DNA of 64,000 bases, taken from positions 1 to 64,000 of the forward strand of contig JACQZP010000026.1 of assembly GCA_016213825.1 (NCBI GenBank), read 5' to 3'. A model generated the notes under the pieces. That model did not search any database. It had not been told where the DNA came from and saw nothing but the letters and a program-made list of their open reading frames with translations. Of this stretch, positions 44,586 through 52,907 are shown in pieces. Source of the stretch: Acetobacterium woodii. Its GTDB lineage: Bacteria; Bacillota; Clostridia; Eubacteriales; Eubacteriaceae. The stretch's first letter is position 1; the number at the start of each line of letters is the position of its first letter. The position numbers and the translations under genes are program-made.

Positions 44586-45221
44586 GTGAATGCCCTGAAA
44601 TATGCTGGCGCAGAAGAATTAAGCCTGTTATTCTCGGTCAATCATAAAAATGGAATCGAACGGCTTTGTTTTTCTGATAATGGTGGTGTGGCGCCAGATA
44701 AACTACCGCATCTTTTTGAGCAATTTTATCAAGGTGATGAATCCAGAAGTAATAGAAGTGGCGGTTGTAATGGTTATGATATTTGCCGTAAAATTCGTGA
44801 CCAGTCCAACATACCAATCTTAATGGTGACGGCCAGATCAGAATCCATTGATAAGATACGCGGATTGGGACTTGGTGCCGATGATTATATTACCAAACCT
44901 TTTGACCCAGTCGAACTTGTCGTAAGGGTAAAGGCTCATTTGAATCGCTATGATCGACTGATCAATGGTACGATGCAGAGGTTTGGTGCTGTCGAAGAGG
45001 ATGTAATTCAAATCAGAAATTCAAAAATTATGGCACGTAATTGGAAAGTTTATTATGGTGAGACAGAAATCAAATTTCCAAACCATGAATTTGAATTGTT
45101 AAAATTTCTTGCCCTAAATCCCAATATTGTTTTTTCAAAAGAACAGCTTTTTGAAGAAAATACCAGTAACCCTAAAATTATCGAAACCGTTTGGGGGGTG
45201 GGGTATCGGTTAAACTTATAA
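44586..45221 (+). pseudogene. Chimeric open frame: histidine kinase tail fused to response-regulator parts
   Basis: A 211-residue frame built of fragments. Residues 1-60 are the end of a histidine-kinase ATPase domain (NALKYA, then DNGGVAPDKLPHLFEQFYQG). Residues 61-125 are a receiver domain from its middle (NGYDICRKIRDQ, then GADDYITKPFDPVELVVRV), so the phosphoacceptor Asp is absent. Residues 130-211 are an OmpR-type winged helix that lacks about 30 residues between EQLFE and the ENTSNPKIIETVWGVGYRLN end. Several in-frame deletions have kept one open frame. It should not signal; a terminator follows. It starts directly after the IS4 remnant. Confidence 0.8.
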
Positions 45222-45227
45222 TCGCTA

Positions 45228-45269
45228 AAAAACATGAAGTTTGCATTTGCAGACTTCATGTTTTTTATT
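45228..45269 (+). terminator. Terminator after the chimeric frame
   Basis: AAACATGAAGT (about 45229-45240) pairs with ACTTCATGTTT (about 45253-45264), followed by T-rich sequence. Confidence 0.85.
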
Positions 45270-45372
45270 TAAGAGAGCAAGTTTTTGTTTATAAATTGTT
45301 TAGATATTTTATACTGTCAGTTTAGTTTTACCAGCTATTAATAGGTTATCATAAAAAATGGAGGAACTAGAA

Positions 45373-45543
45373 ATGACTAATTTAATTATGTGCATCGACT
45401 TACTCGCAGCAAAGCTGGTTATTATTGCATCCATTGTAACCTTTGTATTAAAAAAGAAATTGAGCAAAAAATGGATTGTTTGGCACCGTGTAATGACCGT
45501 GATAGCACTGGTGACTTTGATTTTACATGCAATGATAAAATAG
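45373..45543 (+). CDS. Small membrane protein of 56 residues
   Basis: Two hydrophobic segments (about residues 3-25 and 38-54) are separated by a basic loop (KKKLSKKW), so both ends probably face outside and the loop inside. GGAGG (45360-45364) is eight bases before ATG 45373; an in-frame ATG at 45358 overlaps that site and is not the start. I do not recognise a family. It is flanked by terminators on both sides, so it is a separate transcript. Confidence 0.6.
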   Translation: MTNLIMCIDLLAAKLVIIASIVTFVLKKKLSKKWIVWHRVMTVIALVTLILHAMIK

Positions 45544-45638
45544 ATTAAAAAGCAGGATTTATATTGTAAGTTCTGATTTATACAATTTGATATTATCTTA
45601 ATGATGTATAATAATCTCAATATAATTTCAATCAGACA

Positions 45639-45674
45639 AGGGCGTTTTGAGTAATTCAAAGCGCCCTTTTTTGG
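45639..45674 (+). terminator. Terminator before the amidohydrolase gene
   Basis: AAGGGCGTTTTGA (45638-45650) pairs with TTCAAAGCGCCCTT, then TTTTT. Confidence 0.85.
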
Positions 45675-45719
45675 TTGGTTAAAAGGCTACATTAACTAAT
45701 AAGATGGAGGATTAATTCA

Positions 45720-47390
45720 ATGAAAAAAACATGGTCACCAACGGCGGATTTATTAATTAAGAACGTAACGGTATACACTGTGGATTTAACGGTTGAAGAA
45801 ATAAAAAAAGGAAAGACCGATTTTACAATCATAAAAAATGGTTATGTCGCTTCCAAAGATGGTAAGACCATTGCTGTTGGTAGTGGTTTGGATGAAAGCC
45901 TGGTGGGTGTGGAAACCGTAGTCATTGATGGTCAAGAGAATATTCTGATTCCGGGTCTGATTGATTCGCACATGCATGCAATGTTTGCAGGTATTGAATT
46001 GATGAACGTCAATTTAAAAAATGCCAGTTCAAAAGACGAAATGATTGATCTCTTAAAAGAGAAAGAGGCTGTTACGCCCAAGGGGGAGTGGATAAAAGGG
46101 AGCGAATGGAATGAACTGGTATGGGATGTCAAAGAATCGCCAAGCAAAGATGATCTAGATAAGGTGACCGCAGAAAATCCGATTGTATGCAGTCGATTAT
46201 GTCATCACGTCTGTGTTGTTAATTCGAAAGCCCTGGAACTAGCGGGTATTACCAAAGAGACTCCGAATCCGGATGGCGGTATCATCGGACGCGATGAGGA
46301 CGGAAATCCCAATGGCCTATTATATGAACCAGCCGCTATGGGGCTGGTGGAAAGTATCATTCCTGAATTGACGGAAGACCTGCGAATTTTGGGAATTGAA
46401 GAAATGGGAAAAGTACTTAGCGCGGCAGGAATCACCAGCTGTATCGATGCCAATCTGGCGCCCGATGATATGAAGGCCTATTTAAAGGCATACAATAAAG
46501 GCCGATTATCATACCGCGCCAATCTGATGTTTTATCTGGATAAAGCGACTGGCGACATTCCATATCATTTAAACCGAATTAAAGAAATGCCAACAGTTAC
46601 TGGCTTTGGTAATGAGATGATTAAAATCAATGGCATCAAGATCCTCTTTGACGGTATCCCTGCTACTGGCACAGCCGCCATGCGAAAACCATATGAACAT
46701 ATCCCGGAAACGAGTGGTTATACCACCATCACCGAGGAAGAAATGATCGAAGTTGCTAAACTAGGAGCGGAGTACAATTGGCAGATTGGCGTTCATAGTT
46801 GTGGTGACAAATCAGCAGATATTGCTATTCAGGCCTTTATTGAAGCATATAAAGTTAATAAAAATGATGCCAGACACTACATCATTCATCATGCAGTCAT
46901 GCAGTCAGATCAGATTCCTCTGATGAAAGCATACAATATTCCTATTACTGTTCAGCCAACGATCAATTCATTGATGGGCGAACAGAGTATTATTGGTGCA
47001 GAAATGGCGGGACGATATATGCAATATAAGACTTTTATCGATGGGGGTGTTTTGGTCGCTGGCAGCACAGATTGTCCAGTTGTCGATTGTAATCCGTTTT
47101 TGGGGATGCATAGTGCCATCACCAGGTTAAGTGCTGCAGATGGAGTGGTCTGGAGTCCCGAACAAGTTCTGACGCCTGCTCAGGCCTTGATTATGTGGAC
47201 CAAAAGTTCCGCTTATTTTTCACATGATGATGACAAAATGGGTTCCATTGAAGTTGGGAATCTGGCAGATTATGTCTTAATTGATACGCCACTATTAGAT
47301 ATAGAGCCAGAGAAAATACGTCATACAACTGTGCTTAAGACCATCCTTGATGGCAGGATAGTCTATGACGCTCTGAACACGGAAGTATAA
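45720..47390 (+). CDS. Amidohydrolase family protein (YtcJ-type)
   Basis: A 556-residue metal-dependent amidohydrolase. The metal motif PGLIDSHMHA is near residues 78-87; VHSCGDKSADIAI and HHAVMQSDQIPLM hold the following His ligands, and GSTDCPVVDCNPF near residue 455 carries the Asp that completes the site. The C-terminal KMGSIEVGNLADYVLID is typical of the superfamily. YtcJ-like proteins hydrolyse a range of amides or imines and the substrate is not predictable. AGATGGAGG precedes the ATG. It lies inside the methyl-transfer island but not in one of the promoter A-E units, so a link to methyl metabolism is only possible. Confidence 0.85.
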   Translation: MKKTWSPTADLLIKNVTVYTVDLTVEEIKKGKTDFTIIKNGYVASKDGKTIAVGSGLDESLVGVETVVIDGQENILIPGLIDSHMHAMFAGIELMNVNLKNASSKDEMIDLLKEKEAVTPKGEWIKGSEWNELVWDVKESPSKDDLDKVTAENPIVCSRLCHHVCVVNSKALELAGITKETPNPDGGIIGRDEDGNPNGLLYEPAAMGLVESIIPELTEDLRILGIEEMGKVLSAAGITSCIDANLAPDDMKAYLKAYNKGRLSYRANLMFYLDKATGDIPYHLNRIKEMPTVTGFGNEMIKINGIKILFDGIPATGTAAMRKPYEHIPETSGYTTITEEEMIEVAKLGAEYNWQIGVHSCGDKSADIAIQAFIEAYKVNKNDARHYIIHHAVMQSDQIPLMKAYNIPITVQPTINSLMGEQSIIGAEMAGRYMQYKTFIDGGVLVAGSTDCPVVDCNPFLGMHSAITRLSAADGVVWSPEQVLTPAQALIMWTKSSAYFSHDDDKMGSIEVGNLADYVLIDTPLLDIEPEKIRHTTVLKTILDGRIVYDALNTEV

Positions 47391-47492
47391 AAGCGACGGT
47401 CTGTATGTCTATGTTAGGCAATGGTCATTTTTCGCTTTAGCAACTGATCTTTTACGTATAGCCGACTAGGTTAAGTGCCAGCGGCGCTATCG

Positions 47493-47544
47493 TTAGGTGT
47501 GAACGAATCAAAAAGGTAGTAAAGTTTGTTCGTTTCACACCTAA
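47493..47544. repeat. Inverted repeat after the amidohydrolase gene
   Basis: TTAGGTGTGAACGAA (47493-47507) and TTCGTTTCACACCTAA (47529-47544) are inverted copies with one extra base. There is no T-run on either strand. It lies between convergent genes and may serve as a bidirectional end or be another small palindromic repeat. No gene lies between 47391 and 47572. Confidence 0.6.
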
Positions 47545-47572
47545 TGAAGTTTCCAATAGCATCAAAATAGTT

Positions 47573-48094
47573 TTATTTTTGTTCGGTTTTTTTCAGCAAT
47601 TGCGTTACCTGATCAGCCAGACCAGTTTCATTTTCAATAAAGACGATCACAGCCAGATTAATGGAAACACTAGTACTGTCGGTTTCCTTGATCTGAACTG
47701 CGTCACCTGTAGTGGAGATCATGGCGCTGTTGCCTTTAGTAGAAAGATGGGCTTTGATGTGCCCAACCAGGCCGTTTTGGCTGTCAACCCAGTCGGCCAG
47801 ATCTTTGAGTCCAAGTGCCAAGGTTTCTTTAACTTGGGTGAAGTCTCCACTGATTTCACGTTCTGCTGAAACAATTACGGCGTTTTCATGATGGGTGATG
47901 GAAACGTCATCATGACCAAGCTTGGGGTGCTGATGATCGTGATGTTCATGATCTTTATAATCGTCGTGATTGTGACCGCAGACGCAGGGTTCTTGGTCGT
48001 CGAGGCGGTCATGGAATTTGTTGTGTTCGCTGTGATCACGTCCGCATGAACAAGTTTCCCCAGTGAGCTGATGATTTTGATGTTCGTGTTTCAT
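47573..48094 (-). CDS. Protein with His-rich metal-binding N-terminus, partner of CobW-like GTPase
   Basis: A protein of about 173 residues. Its first 70 residues are packed with His, Asp and a few CxC pairs (TCSCGRDH, CVCGHNHDD, EHHDHQHP), an obvious metal-binding stretch. The C-terminal ~100 residues form a folded domain (VKETLALGLKDLADWVDSQN) that I do not recognise. I choose ATG 48094, nine bases after AAGGA; ATG 48100 is too close. It follows the CobW-type GTPase by 58 bases. Metal storage or hand-over to the GTPase is a fair inference. Zn, Ni or Co cannot be told apart here. Confidence 0.75.
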   Translation of the reverse strand: MKHEHQNHQLTGETCSCGRDHSEHNKFHDRLDDQEPCVCGHNHDDYKDHEHHDHQHPKLGHDDVSITHHENAVIVSAEREISGDFTQVKETLALGLKDLADWVDSQNGLVGHIKAHLSTKGNSAMISTTGDAVQIKETDSTSVSINLAVIVFIENETGLADQVTQLLKKTEQK

Positions 48095-48152
48095 TCGCAT
48101 TTATCCTTTCGTTTCGACATAATTAATGCATTAATTTTTTGAAAACTGTCAC

Positions 48153-48758
48153 TCAAAGTTTTTCCAGTAGGTTTTCCCAGAAACCATCACTCATCTCAGC
48201 AATAGCTGAGATGGGGTAGCAAGGGACCGACGGATTATAAGTTTTGATGCTTTCGATCACAGCATGAAGACAATCCTTTTCCACACAGTCAATTTTATTT
48301 ACCAGCACACCCATGGCATTTTCCAGCTGGCCGGAGACAAAAGACTCCATGGCGGCAATTAGCCGGAACCAGCGCTGTGCATCGACAATGGTAATAATTC
48401 CGGTTTCAAACCCAAAAGCATCTGTCACAGTGTGTTTGATCTTATCAGGATAGGCCAACCCGGTGGCTTCAATAATAATCCACTCGGGATCGAATTCCTT
48501 TCTGAGAAACGAAACCGTATCCTCCAGTTGAGCCGACGATGTACAGCAAGCACAGCCGGCAAAAAGATTTTTAACGGTCAGTCCCTGATTTTCCAGCAGC
48601 AGATTATCAACTCCGGAGCCGCCAATTTCATTTTCCACAATCACCACCGGTGTGGTATGCTCCTTTTTTAAAGATCTGGCAACCAGAAATTCAGCCAGTT
48701 GCAGCAACACACTGGTTTTTCCAGATCCCAGAAACCCTCCTAATATGATTACTTTCAT
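48153..48758 (-). CDS. CobW/COG0523-family GTPase (metal chaperone)
   Basis: A 201-residue P-loop GTPase of the CobW/HypB/UreG (G3E) class. Walker A GGFLGSGKTS is near residues 6-15, the metal-binding GCACC is near residue 63 (CxCC motif of COG0523), and the specificity element NKID is near residue 155. I start at ATG 48758, with AAAGGA before it. A 57-residue extension to 48929 would translate the palindromic repeat at 48790-48956 and is spurious. It lacks the C-terminal CobW domain, so it is a short version. Neighbours are the His-rich protein and the UroD 3/corrinoid 3 unit; a role in delivering a metal to those enzymes is plausible. Confidence 0.85.
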   Translation of the reverse strand: MKVIILGGFLGSGKTSVLLQLAEFLVARSLKKEHTTPVVIVENEIGGSGVDNLLLENQGLTVKNLFAGCACCTSSAQLEDTVSFLRKEFDPEWIIIEATGLAYPDKIKHTVTDAFGFETGIITIVDAQRWFRLIAAMESFVSGQLENAMGVLVNKIDCVEKDCLHAVIESIKTYNPSVPCYPISAIAEMSDGFWENLLEKL

Positions 48759-48789
48759 TTTATTTCCTTTCTTACCTTCTAATTCCTTT

Positions 48790-48956
48790 AAGCAATTGCG
48801 AAACTTATAAATGATGAACAATCGTTGCTTTGCGTTCAGTTTCCACAAACAATTTTGAAACGTGTAGGCGAACAGGCGATAGCCTGTACGACGTACAGTG
48901 TAAAAATTGTTTCGTGCGAAACTGGACACAAAGCTAATGGTACCTTCGCAATTGGC
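48790..48956 (+). repeat. Dispersed palindromic repeat, copy 3
   Basis: Ends AATTGCGAA and TTCGCAATT are inverted. The inside holds GCTTTG/CAAAGC, CAGTTTC/GAAACTG, AACAATTTT/AAAAATTGTT and a central ACAGGC/GCCTGT stem. It lies between the GTPase gene and the end of pucR3. It is most like copy 2. Confidence 0.85.
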
Positions 48957-48961
48957 TACTT

Positions 48962-50512
48962 CTAATTTCGTTCTAAAATCAGCATCGACAAACCCAGATA
49001 AAGCAGTTCGTCGTTTGAAGCGAAATTGATTTTAAACAGTTCCTCAATTCGTTCCAGCCGGTTGAGAAATGAACTACGGTGAATATATAGCTTCTTGGCG
49101 GCCGCCGCGGCGTTAAGCCGACAGTTAAAAAAGGTCTTCAATGTTTGGTAATACTCTGTATGTTTCTCGGTGTCATATTTTCTGAGTGCCAACAGCTTTT
49201 CGCTGCAGATCTGTTGGGTGTCAAAAATGCCGGTGCTGTTTTTAAGCAGATAAGCAAAGGCATAGTCGTCAAACCGATAGGTCCAGAACATCGGTTGGTC
49301 GCGGGTACCGAAATCCAGGGCAATTTCAGTTTGTTGATAGGCAGCCCGCAAATCAGCGATATCCCCAAAAACCCGGCTTAATCCGGCAACCAGCAGGCTA
49401 TCTCTGAGAAAATAGGGCAGTTGACGATAAAAGTTTTTATCATTAACCGACTTAAACTGATCCAGATTAATCAGCATCAGCAAGCGTTCCCGGAAATTCA
49501 AACAGACACAACCCTGCCACTGGTTTTCAATTTCGGCACTGAGGTAGTCGGTATAAACATTCTTGGCATACCGGGTATTGGATCGAAACTGAACGATCTG
49601 CAGCTTGTCCGTTGTTTTCCAGTTGTTTTCAAAGGCGGCTTTTAACCATTGTTCATCAGAACTCTGCTCATTTTGTAGCATGTTCAGCAGCGGCTCCCGC
49701 AGGCTGTTCAGCGCCACTTCTTTTAAATTGAAGGACTGATATTTTTGATATAGTTTATCGGCCGTGATAAATAAATGCGCCAGAATGGTCCGGACATAGA
49801 TTTTTGCAAATTCGTCGCTGTTACTATCCAAAAGCAGAACAAATCGCCCTACATATTCGCCTTGATCAAAAACGTTTTTGCAGATCATTTCATCCGTACC
49901 GGTTGCCGAAACAGAGACATAATCGAAGACCTCCGGGACATCGTAAAGCACCTGAAAATCAGAATCACTAATAAAATCATTCACCACTTCCGGCAAGGCA
50001 TTATTATTTTCATCCATATAAAGAGTATCGTTGATTTCTTCAAGGGATTTGGAATAGGCAGTATAATGAAATTTCTTATCCACCAGGAGGATTTGCTCGG
50101 CTAAAATTGGTTCGCAACAATCAATCAGTTCCTGAAAACTGCCGTTTTCATAGTAGATCTGGTTCATCCGTTCATCCCATTGATCAAATCGATTGTAGAT
50201 GTCCTGAAGGTAATTAAATAACGATACCGCGGAAAGCTCGGATTCTACTACCATCACCGTTCCTTCAATCATCCTCAGTGACCGGTTTGGTTTTTCGGTA
50301 CACAAAAAGAGCGTCTCAGCACCGTGGTTCCGGCTTTCAATCAGGGTTTTGAGACCGTCGGCATCAATAATGACCACTGTCCCGGAAAGTTCCAGACCGG
50401 TTTCATAAAACACGGGACGCATAAAGCCAATGTCCAGATCACTTTTTTTCTCAAAGCTGACAGCAAACTTTTTAATCAGCCAATAGTAGATTACATCCTG
50501 AGAAAGTCTCAT
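48962..50512 (-). CDS. PucR-family transcriptional regulator 3
   Basis: A 516-residue PucR/CdaR-type regulator, more distant from 1 and 2 (it starts MRLSQDVIYYWLIKKF). The C-terminal helix-turn-helix reads AAAAKKLYIHRSSFLNRLERI. I choose ATG 50512 with AGAGGTG shortly upstream; the in-frame ATG at 50551 is poorly placed. It is divergent from the UroD 3/corrinoid 3 operon, with promoter E between them. Its C-terminal end abuts repeat copy 3. Confidence 0.87.
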   Translation of the reverse strand: MRLSQDVIYYWLIKKFAVSFEKKSDLDIGFMRPVFYETGLELSGTVVIIDADGLKTLIESRNHGAETLFLCTEKPNRSLRMIEGTVMVVESELSAVSLFNYLQDIYNRFDQWDERMNQIYYENGSFQELIDCCEPILAEQILLVDKKFHYTAYSKSLEEINDTLYMDENNNALPEVVNDFISDSDFQVLYDVPEVFDYVSVSATGTDEMICKNVFDQGEYVGRFVLLLDSNSDEFAKIYVRTILAHLFITADKLYQKYQSFNLKEVALNSLREPLLNMLQNEQSSDEQWLKAAFENNWKTTDKLQIVQFRSNTRYAKNVYTDYLSAEIENQWQGCVCLNFRERLLMLINLDQFKSVNDKNFYRQLPYFLRDSLLVAGLSRVFGDIADLRAAYQQTEIALDFGTRDQPMFWTYRFDDYAFAYLLKNSTGIFDTQQICSEKLLALRKYDTEKHTEYYQTLKTFFNCRLNAAAAAKKLYIHRSSFLNRLERIEELFKINFASNDELLYLGLSMLILERN

Positions 50513-50619
50513 AGGCACCTCTAATTTTAAATAAATTTTCAGAAATATCATGATGCAACTTCATTCTATGTCATGCAAAATCATTTTGCAAGGGGTCATT
50601 ATTATTTCGCAATTATATT

Positions 50620-50696
50620 CTACACTATGTAGGGTATGAGCCATACAGTATCCTCTACTATGTTGTATGTACTTTTCGTAAAAACGAAGATATAAT
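50620..50696 (+). promoter_or_regulatory. Island promoter E, upstream of UroD 3, with palindromic operators
   Basis: TATCCTCTACTATG (50649-50662) lies 40 bases before GATATAAT (50689-50696), the same design as promoters A-D; the CGTAAA that follows the -10 there is TAAAA here. Upstream are two further palindromes, CTACACTATGTAG (50620-50632) and GTATGAGCCATAC (50634-50646), and CTACTATG repeats the first. These look like repeated binding sites for PucR 3. Confidence 0.7.
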
Positions 50697-50762
50697 TAAA
50701 ATATGTAAACGGTTTTAAATAAGATTAACCGTTAAAATGGCATAAATTCAGGAGGAAATATC

Positions 50763-51749
50763 ATGTTAACACCAAAAGAAAATTTTTTATTGGCTGCAGT
50801 AGAACACAAAAAACCAGAGTGGGTTCCCAACGAAATGAGTGATGTCATTATGTATGGCGGAGCTTTTGAGAGCTTTGAAAACGGCCCGGCCGGCGGTGGT
50901 TTGGACGGCTTTGGGGTAACCTGGCATGCCACCGAATCAGCTGGTGGACAACCGGTTCCCGGCGGGCAACCCGTGCTGGATGATATTGAAAAATGGGAAG
51001 ATGTGGTTAAGTTTCCAAATTTGGACGAGTATGACTGGGAAGGCAGCCTTGCCATGCAGTCTGCCATTATGGGAGCAGATCGCGATCAGCGAGTTGTTGA
51101 ATATGGCATGTGGAATGGACAGTTTTTACGTTTGACGCATTTAATGGGTTTTGAAAACGCCCTCTGTGCCATGCTGGAAGAACCGGAAGCCTGCGATGCT
51201 TTATTTGCTGCCATCACCGATTATAAAATTAAGCTGGTTGAACGGGTCGCCAAACATTTCAAACCGGATATTATTACCAGCTATGATGACATTGCCACCG
51301 AAAGAGGTCTATTTATGTCACCGGGAACCTATCGATCATTGATTAAACCGCATCATAAACGGTTAAATGATGCCATTAGAGCCAATGGAATCGTTCCATT
51401 TATCCATACCTGTGGGAAATGTGAAGAGATCATTCCCGACTATATCGAAATTGGTACATCAGCCTGGACATCGGCTCAACCGATGAACGATATCGAAGGG
51501 ATTTTGAAAAAATACGGCAGCCAAATTGCTGTGGTTGGGGGTTATGATACCAATGGCCGTCCTGGTCTGGAAGATGCCACGAATGAAGAAATTGATGCTG
51601 ACGTCAAACGCTGCATGGAAACCTATGGCCCTTATGGCAGCTACGTATTTATGGGCTTTAGATTGATGAGCGGGGCTGGTCCGGAAAGCTTTATGGAAGG
51701 CATTATTCCGATTAATGCTGCGGCTGAAAAATATAAGCATATCAAATAA
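50763..51749 (+). CDS. UroD-fold methyltransferase 3
   Basis: A 328-residue UroD-superfamily methyltransferase, with MLTPKENFLLAAVEHKKPEW at the start and a His-x-Cys motif IHTCGKCE near residue 219, so the zinc site looks complete (a third Cys follows). SYDDIATERG is the substrate-side segment. GGAGG precedes the ATG. Start, length and ending (INAAAEKYKHI) differ from UroD 1 and are nearer the MtaA/MtbA group. With the following corrinoid gene it forms a two-gene methyl-transfer unit. Confidence 0.86.
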   Translation: MLTPKENFLLAAVEHKKPEWVPNEMSDVIMYGGAFESFENGPAGGGLDGFGVTWHATESAGGQPVPGGQPVLDDIEKWEDVVKFPNLDEYDWEGSLAMQSAIMGADRDQRVVEYGMWNGQFLRLTHLMGFENALCAMLEEPEACDALFAAITDYKIKLVERVAKHFKPDIITSYDDIATERGLFMSPGTYRSLIKPHHKRLNDAIRANGIVPFIHTCGKCEEIIPDYIEIGTSAWTSAQPMNDIEGILKKYGSQIAVVGGYDTNGRPGLEDATNEEIDADVKRCMETYGPYGSYVFMGFRLMSGAGPESFMEGIIPINAAAEKYKHIK

Positions 51750-51781
51750 TCTACAAATAGAAAAATCAAAGGAGAAAAAAC

Positions 51782-52411
51782 ATGTCAAAAATAGAAGAAG
51801 TAAAAGGTTTGGTTGAAACCGGTAAATCAAAAAAAATTGCCGCAGCAGTTCAGGAAGCATTGGATGCTGGAGATAAAGCCCAGGATATTCTGGATGCGAT
51901 GATCGCTTCCATGGGTGTGGTTGGCGATAAATTCTCATCCGGCGAAATCTTTGTTCCGGAAATGCTGATTGCTGCCAAAGCCATGTCCAAAGGTGTGGAA
52001 GTTTTAAAACCAGTCATGGCCGGCGACGGCTCCAGCTCACTGGGAACCTGTATCATGGGAACCGTTGCCGGTGATTTGCACGATATCGGTAAAAACCTAG
52101 TTGTGATGATGCTTGAAAGTGCTGGATTCGATATGGTTGATTTAGGTGTTGACGTACCAGCCGAGAAATTTGTGGAAGCTGTGAAAGAAAATGACAATGT
52201 GGTTTTAATTGCCTGCTCAGGTCTGCTAACTACCACCATGCCGGCTTTAAAAGAAGCCGTTCAAACTATTAAAGCGGCTTATCCGGATATGAAAGTCATT
52301 GTGGGTGGGGCGCCAGTTACTCAGGAATATGCCAATGAAATCGGAGCTGACGGATATGCTCCAGACGCTGGCAGCTCGGCTTCAAAAGCAAAAGAAATCA
52401 TCGGGGGCTAA
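51782..52411 (+). CDS. Methyltransferase corrinoid protein 3
   Basis: A 209-residue corrinoid protein with DLHDIG at 98-103, a paralogue of proteins 1 and 2 (20 differences from protein 1 by my count). AAGGAG lies seven bases before the ATG. The gene order is reversed relative to units B and C: methyltransferase first, corrinoid second. A terminator follows, so no MT II gene is included; methyl transfer to tetrahydrofolate would use the MtrH-like enzyme of unit C or one elsewhere. Confidence 0.93.
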   Translation: MSKIEEVKGLVETGKSKKIAAAVQEALDAGDKAQDILDAMIASMGVVGDKFSSGEIFVPEMLIAAKAMSKGVEVLKPVMAGDGSSSLGTCIMGTVAGDLHDIGKNLVVMMLESAGFDMVDLGVDVPAEKFVEAVKENDNVVLIACSGLLTTTMPALKEAVQTIKAAYPDMKVIVGGAPVTQEYANEIGADGYAPDAGSSASKAKEIIGG

Positions 52412-52471
52412 CATCGTATCTCTATTTATAGAAGATAAGTTTGTTTAAGTTATAATAAAAATGAAAAAAGA

Positions 52472-52516
52472 CTAATCAAGTATATTCTATTTATATACGA
52501 TGATTAGTTTTTTTAT
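52472..52516 (+). terminator. Terminator after corrinoid gene 3
   Basis: ACTAATCA (52472-52479) pairs with TGATTAGT (52502-52509), with TATAT/ATATA steps inside, then TTTTTTT. Confidence 0.85.
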
Positions 52517-52560
52517 TATTAAACTTCCCCCGTTGTAAAATCAAAATAACTCAAATCAAT

Positions 52561-52584
52561 GTAACTGAGAAAATTCTCAGTTGC
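52561..52584. repeat. Palindrome in the 52.5-52.9 kb gap
   Basis: GTAACTGAGAA (52560-52570) and TTCTCAGTTGC are inverted copies joined by AAA. The gap 52517-52907 holds no coding frame that I trust; this palindrome and the hairpin at 52804 are its only structure. Confidence 0.45.
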
Positions 52585-52803
52585 ATTTCCTCGGTTTCTC
52601 AGATAATATTGCCATAATTGTCAAGTAAAGTAAAACGTACCATCTGTTATTGAGGATTAAATATCTTTAAACTGAGCTTGGTTAGATTTTACAAGAATAA
52701 AACGAGGTAAGGGGACAAAAATGATTGTGAAATTACCCTTAAAGATTATTAAATAGCTCTAGTTCTCAGGAACTGATGATTTAACCGATAACCGTATGAA
52801 ATA

Positions 52804-52848
52804 AACCCTGGAATGTGGTAAAATAGAATTAAATTCCAGGGTTTTTTA
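52804..52848 (+). terminator. Hairpin with T-run before the DUF2127 gene
   Basis: AACCCTGGAAT (52804-52814) pairs exactly with ATTCCAGGGTT (52833-52843), followed by TTTT. It is a terminator in form although no gene directly precedes it; it may guard the following genes or attenuate them. Confidence 0.7.
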
Positions 52849-52907
52849 AATTCGCATAATAGTAATTGACCTGATCGACTGAAATAGTTTTGAGTTTAGG
52901 AGAAGTT

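Noticed and set aside
48759-48929. 57-residue N-terminal extension of the CobW-type GTPase
   Set aside because: It translates palindromic repeat copy 3; the GTPase fold starts at MKVIILGGFLGSGKT with AAAGGA upstream.
52517-52907. Possible cobalamin riboswitch before the 52.9-59.7 kb genes
   Set aside because: No B12-box-like core (GCCACTG) is visible; only a palindrome and a terminator-like hairpin are present.
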